DNA of 64,000 bases from Dendrocalamus latiflorus (Eukaryota > Streptophyta > Magnoliopsida > Poales > Poaceae): contig CM029666.1 of NCBI GenBank assembly GCA_017311315.1, forward strand, positions 8,431,414-8,495,413, in the 5' to 3' direction. Position 1 is the first letter of the stretch. Each line of letters opens with the position of its first letter. Under the pieces are notes generated by a model that did no database searches, had not been told where the DNA came from, and saw only the letters and a list, made by a program, of their open reading frames with translations. Positions 59,637 through 64,000 of this stretch are shown here, piece after piece. The translations under genes were made by a program, and so were the position numbers.

Positions 59637-61846
59637 TCACCATATCTTGTTCTTGACCCAAAAGAGCATCAGTACTATCCCAATCACAATAGCAACAGGG
59701 GCATACTTCCGAATCAAGGCCTGAATGTCAGAAGAACGTATGTCTCAGAAATGAAAACAGAAAAAATAGCAAATGCAATCAAGAGGAACATACCTGGCGA
59801 TTGAGATCCTTCGCCTTCTCTGCATAAATTCTAGTGTCAGAGGTCAACCTACTGGACATTTCACTCACCTCTGCAAAAGAAAAACCTTTTGATGAGCAAC
59901 TGTTTTTGAATTTTGATTGACATGCCTGAGGGTTATAATCATGCAATAACCTATGAGGGGAACTGCCACAGCCAACAAGTCTTGCTAAAAAGGAAGCACT
60001 GTGGCAACCCAGTTGAAAATGCGACATTACTCGAGTGTCAAGGAAAAATAACATTAAGGCATTCAGGGATACTTCAATATAAGGAGAGGCTAGGTAAAAG
60101 AAAGCATGTTTGTAATATGAATAAAATCCGGAATAGCAAGAAGGGCCTGTTGAAGGAAGGCATAGAACAAAAATCCTATAACCCGAGAAAATTCATGTAA
60201 CAGCAGAGTTTGTTGAATTCAAATTGATTTGTGAACCCAACAGCCAGCCTACTCCCTGATGTCTTTTTAGGTAAACACTTAGCAGATAGACTCTAGTTAA
60301 CTCTATATATGCACAGAAATCATCCGCAGGTCCATGATGCCAGAAAATATAATAACGCAACTTAATGCAGATGGCAGTGGCAAAACTCACGATCAAGTTT
60401 TTCACCAACACCAAGAACTTCTTGAACATTGCGAGTCATGATCTGGTGCACCTCGTAGAGCTCATCATTCAACTTGGCAAGGTTCCTTTGGGTTCTGGTA
60501 TCCAAATACAGTTTCTTGGTCTTCTGTATGAATGTGTCTAAACAGAGACGTATAAGCTATCAGCTAGTTGATATTAAGAGAATGAGTATAAAGAAAGTAC
60601 AGAAATCTGAGAACTATACCAAATTTAATAAAAGCATATGGCCTTGCAGCAGTTTCAATTTGGCTGCCATTGACTCTCTCGAACTCATTTTTGAGATCTT
60701 CTAGATACTGGAATGCAAGTTTCTTTGGATAGGAACGGTCACACATTGTCAAATAGCACACACGACCCTCGATGATGTAACTGTTTTGTTGAATTAAGGT
60801 GCGACAATAGTACCACAAGAAATTTACTAGGCAAACAGGCTAGAAACTACAGAAAAGAATTAACTTCTCAATATACAACATTATAAATACTGGTTCTTTG
60901 GTGTCATTTGCGCATAAATTTCTCATTAAGACAGTCGATACTGGATAGGCATATAGAATATGGAAGTTGTTACTAATGCAAAAAGGTAGTGCAAGTAAAC
61001 TGTTTTGCATGATATAGTCCATCATTATCAACTCATCAATTTGCTCCCCAGAAAAGCAGCAGCAGTATGCTGTCTTTGGAATGTAAAGGCAGAGCAGACC
61101 TGAATGAGCAGGTCAATTAAACTAAATATAAAGAGGGGAAAAAACCAAAAGGAGTGTGTATTAGGGCCTATATCTACTATTCTACTTGGAGATAAATAAC
61201 TAATCGTTCTCTTCACCACTGCCTCATTTAAATTTGCAGCCTGGAATCGTAAAAGAACTCATGTTTGTACAGTTGACAATAAAGCTATTGCGAAATTTCT
61301 AACATTTATAGGAAACCATAGTCGCCATAAGCTATCGCTTGTATATACATTCTTTGTAGTTTTTTATGCAGTACATACACCCCTTTTACACATGATGACT
61401 TTTTCTTTGTCTTCTATAAACACATGAATTTGCACAAGAAAATTGAACAAGTAATGAAGCAACCTACAAAGAATCTTATATTTATCACATCAATATATGC
61501 ATGAAGACTCAGGAAGTTCAAGCTACTTATCTAGTTACGCTATGTAGACTTCCATCATTTTTTTCCCATTCGGACAAGACTCTCATCAAAGATCATGAAG
61601 GAAAAACCTTTTTCCAAAAGAGAAAAGGAACTGCAAGTAACATAAGGATTAAGGATACTGGAAAAAGTATGGCCCAGTCTCAATTGACATCCTTGATGCT
61701 TCATGCTGCCCTTTTGACAAGTTCTTGAACAACAATTTTGCTTGCTGCTTGTAGAAGTCAGCATCCTTCTGATCCCGACCATCATCTAAGCCCTCCGCCA
61801 ATGGAAGGCCATCAGTGACACGTGCTATCATTGTCAGCTTCACCAT
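59637..61846 (-). CDS. SEC22: SEC22 R-SNARE (ER-Golgi vesicle fusion), 5 coding exons
   Basis: SEC22 is a longin SNARE that drives fusion in ER-Golgi traffic. Coding exons in transcript order: 61659-61846, 60620-60780, 60391-60537, 59794-59870, 59637-59720. All junctions are GT-AG with agreeing phases, for 657 nt and 218 residues, the plant SEC22 length. Longin domain about residues 1-120 (MVKLTMIARVTDGLPLAEGL; EGRVCYLTMCDRSYPKKLAF). The SNARE helix is about residues 130-190 (LAKLNDELYEVHQIMTRNVQ; GVGEKLDQVSEMSSRLTSD). A C-terminal membrane anchor (YAPVAIVIGIVLMLFWVKNK) ends the protein. Where animal SEC22 has RGE at the central layer, this reads VGE. The 5' UTR has an extra exon ending at 63338 before a long intron. 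Confidence 0.95.
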
Positions 61847-63337
61847 TTTGCAAATATAACACGAAGCAAACTAGCATAGGTAATCTGAATGTGCCACCTG
61901 CATGGAAAGGTACTTCAGACATGTCTCAGCATCAAACAAACATTAGCTGCAGAAATCACTGTTCACTCCACCACAATGACTTCTAAATTTAAATGTCCAA
62001 TGGACATATCTAATTTACGTGAAATTGAATTTCAAGTAGACTGTGCAAATCAAGTGTAAATAGCAACTTATAACTTATCTCAAAAATAAAGCAGCAACTT
62101 ATAACGATTTATCTCATTTTTAAACTAGTAAACAGCGTATTTTTTTAGCAACCATCACAACTTCAGAGGCAAATACATGAGACAACAGGACGGTGGTCTA
62201 ACAAGCCCCAGGACCAGGAGAACCTCGTAAGGAGATTTCTATTCTTCAAACAACATTCTCCATCTATCCTGCACATGTTAGTTCTATGACAAATTAAAAC
62301 CAGTAGCCTTATAAATGCATCCATGGTATTCTTATGCTTGGCTAGAAGAACGTCAAGCAACTATCAATTGACAAGGGCCGCATAAGACTAATGCAATGCA
62401 ACCAGCAACAAGATCAGTCACACCGGAAATCATTGTTCAGTCAATAATTGTTCTACACCAGAAATCATTGTTCCAACAAAAAGGTAACCGGTACTCGTTC
62501 AGTGACACCACCAAGGCTAGTAGTGGTTATATGTCCTGACTGGCCAATTATACTGGAATAGGGAGGGTACCCATTCCTTGTGTGCGGCCTACTAGACTTG
62601 TTTACAGAATGGTGTCAGAAATTGCATCTCCAACACTCCAAATTGATCGAATTCGTCATAAAATACATGTAGCCCAAACAACTCATGTGAATATAACAAC
62701 TTTCAGATACTACGGTCATGCTATAATAACAACCTCTGCATCAGATAAATCCACATCAAGATGAATTATTAGAGCACTTTGCAGCAATCAGTATCCAATG
62801 GTATTGATTAACCGCCGCATGGATACGAGTGAACCACATACACAAACAAAATTCAGGCAAACAACCAATGCGCGGCGATGAAACAACCCTACACCCACCA
62901 ACCTACTAGCACGATCCCGAGAAAGAGTTCAGCGCACATATACTCTTATCACAAGAAGAAACCAGAATAATTTGGTTCAGTGGGCTACCCAGCTAAATTC
63001 GCGCAGCCATTCGCATACCATGACCGATGTGGCAATGCAACCGCAAAGGAGCACCGAAAATGGCGCACAAAACCACAGACATACCTCCTAAGGGCCGAGG
63101 TACCTACTGCAACCACCCCCACCCCCAATCGGATCTGCTAAACCACAACGAACCAACGCCGTACCCACGGCGAAACCCTAGCAGCTCCGCGGATCGACCT
63201 CGAATCCCCCACGATCCGACCAACAACAACGGCGCGGCGGGGCTCTTGCATCCAAGAGCAGATCTAGTACGAGCAGCTGCTGGCTCTGGTGGATCGGCGA
63301 GGGTTGGAGGCGTGGGGGTTGGGGATCGCGGCTTACC

Positions 63338-63490
63338 ATCTCGCGCTCGCGCTCGCCTCGCGTCGTGTCGCTGCGGCGGCCTCGCGTCGGTTCGCGTGAG
63401 AGAGGCGGCGGCGGAGTGGAACAGGAGGAGCACCAGCGAAGCGCGGCGCTTTTTGTTGGGACGGAGAGGCCGAGAGCGAGTCAGTCCGTA
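63338..63490 (-). other. Probable SEC22 5'-UTR exon
   Basis: On the minus strand a GC-rich sequence ends ...GCGCGAGATG|GTAAGC, a strong donor. It is followed by an intron to an acceptor just above the SEC22 ATG (candidates CCATGCAG or CATTCAG, 61.87-61.91 kb). The upstream ATG at the donor would open a short upstream reading frame in the spliced leader. The plus-strand frame 63027-63491 is a shadow of this GC-rich region. Confidence 0.55.
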
Positions 63491-63599
63491 ATTGGCTCGA
63501 ACGCTCCACCGATCGGACTCGTACCGTGCTGGGTCCAGCCGGGCTCGTGGGCGACCAGCCTGTGTGATTTCAATTTTGAATAGGCTAACGAGGACCAGC

Positions 63600-64000
63600 T
63601 TGGCCATTCTGCGCTGTAAAAGCTAGGGTGTGTAAGAAAGCGCATAATTTCTATTTAATTGATTGATCAAAGGTTTATAGAGCGAATATAAAAGGAATAA
63701 ATAGGTATTTGATACTATTTATGTCTAACTTTGACTTCGAGAAAAAAAAATATAATAGGATACATGACGAGTGATATGCATCTGTATGTATCCATATATC
63801 AAGTGATATGAGTAAGACTATTGTGACTTTACTTAGAAATAAGATAACAGATAGACGGATTATCGCGTCTAAACATGCGGGGAATACTGGGTGCTCTTTC
63901 TTTAACATCTTAACGATTAGGCTCTCTGTGTTCGCTTTGATTGCACATCTACTGTTTAATGTCTTGTGTAGGGGGTGTAAAAGAAGCGGATAATTTTCGT
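63600..64000. other. Upstream flank of SEC22, no feature seen
   Basis: AT-rich sequence with an A/T run near 63746-63753 and no supported gene to the window end. Confidence 0.5.

Noticed and set aside
63027..63491. 154-codon plus-strand open frame
   Set aside because: Antisense to the GC-rich SEC22 leader region; no domain and low-complexity composition.
1..64000. CRISPR arrays, bacterial operons, viral genomes
   Set aside because: Intron-bearing plant genes throughout; no regularly spaced short repeat array with unique spacers and no virus-type genes seen.

Overview
The window is nuclear DNA from a flowering plant, almost certainly a grass (Poaceae) and most like the rice group. Genes have many short GT-AG introns. 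The chaperonin, B3, E2 and SNARE proteins read as grass-type proteins. The intergenic DNA is packed with Stowaway- and Tourist-like MITEs, hAT miniatures, FAR1-type MULEs and a plant L1 LINE. The species is inferred, not proven.

Host genes. (1) 5188-11483, minus: a large plant ubiquitin-conjugating E2 (UBC23/24/25 group). Its last intron is about 3.2 kb and full of repeats. (2) 37066-40451, plus: a B3-domain DNA-binding protein with an AT-hook-like start, a GC-AG intron and a 4x13-residue repeat; its 5' part is only partly resolved. (3) 42785-48003, plus: the CCT zeta subunit (CCT6), 15 exons fully resolved, 535 residues. (4) 57715-58362, plus: a single-exon LEA_2/NDR1-HIN1-like membrane protein, 215 residues. 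(5) 59637-61846 (coding part), minus: the ER-Golgi SNARE SEC22, 5 coding exons, 218 residues, with a probable 5'-UTR exon near 63.34-63.48 kb. A broken EF-hand (calmodulin-like) gene lies at 52.95-53.42 kb.

Mobile DNA by region. 13.65-21.18 kb: a Tourist-like MITE split by a full-length L1-type LINE (13703-20760, minus, exact 17-bp target duplication), with a 140-bp fold-back element in the same MITE; another MITE abuts it. 22.5-26.2 kb: nested hAT-like remnants, two related MITEs, a Stowaway and an AT-rich ~185-bp degenerate tandem array. 26.4-33.5 kb: two FAR1-type MULE remnants, one with ~290-bp terminal inverted repeats. 48.87-52.74 kb: a third FAR1-type MULE with >100-bp TIRs, whose transposase is broken by frameshifts mostly at homopolymer runs and by a 156-bp hAT MITE. 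53.5-53.97 kb: LINE tail fragment. 55.6-56.7 kb: hAT deletion derivative with an 8-bp target duplication.

The genes do not form a pathway; they are independent housekeeping or regulatory loci separated by transposon nests. I did not find a clearly undescribed molecular system. The most informative signals are the LINE ORF1/ORF2 ATGA junction, the reading-frame-neutral GC-AG intron in the B3 gene, the nested insertion histories, and the E2 gene's 27-nt microexon and repeat-filled last intron.
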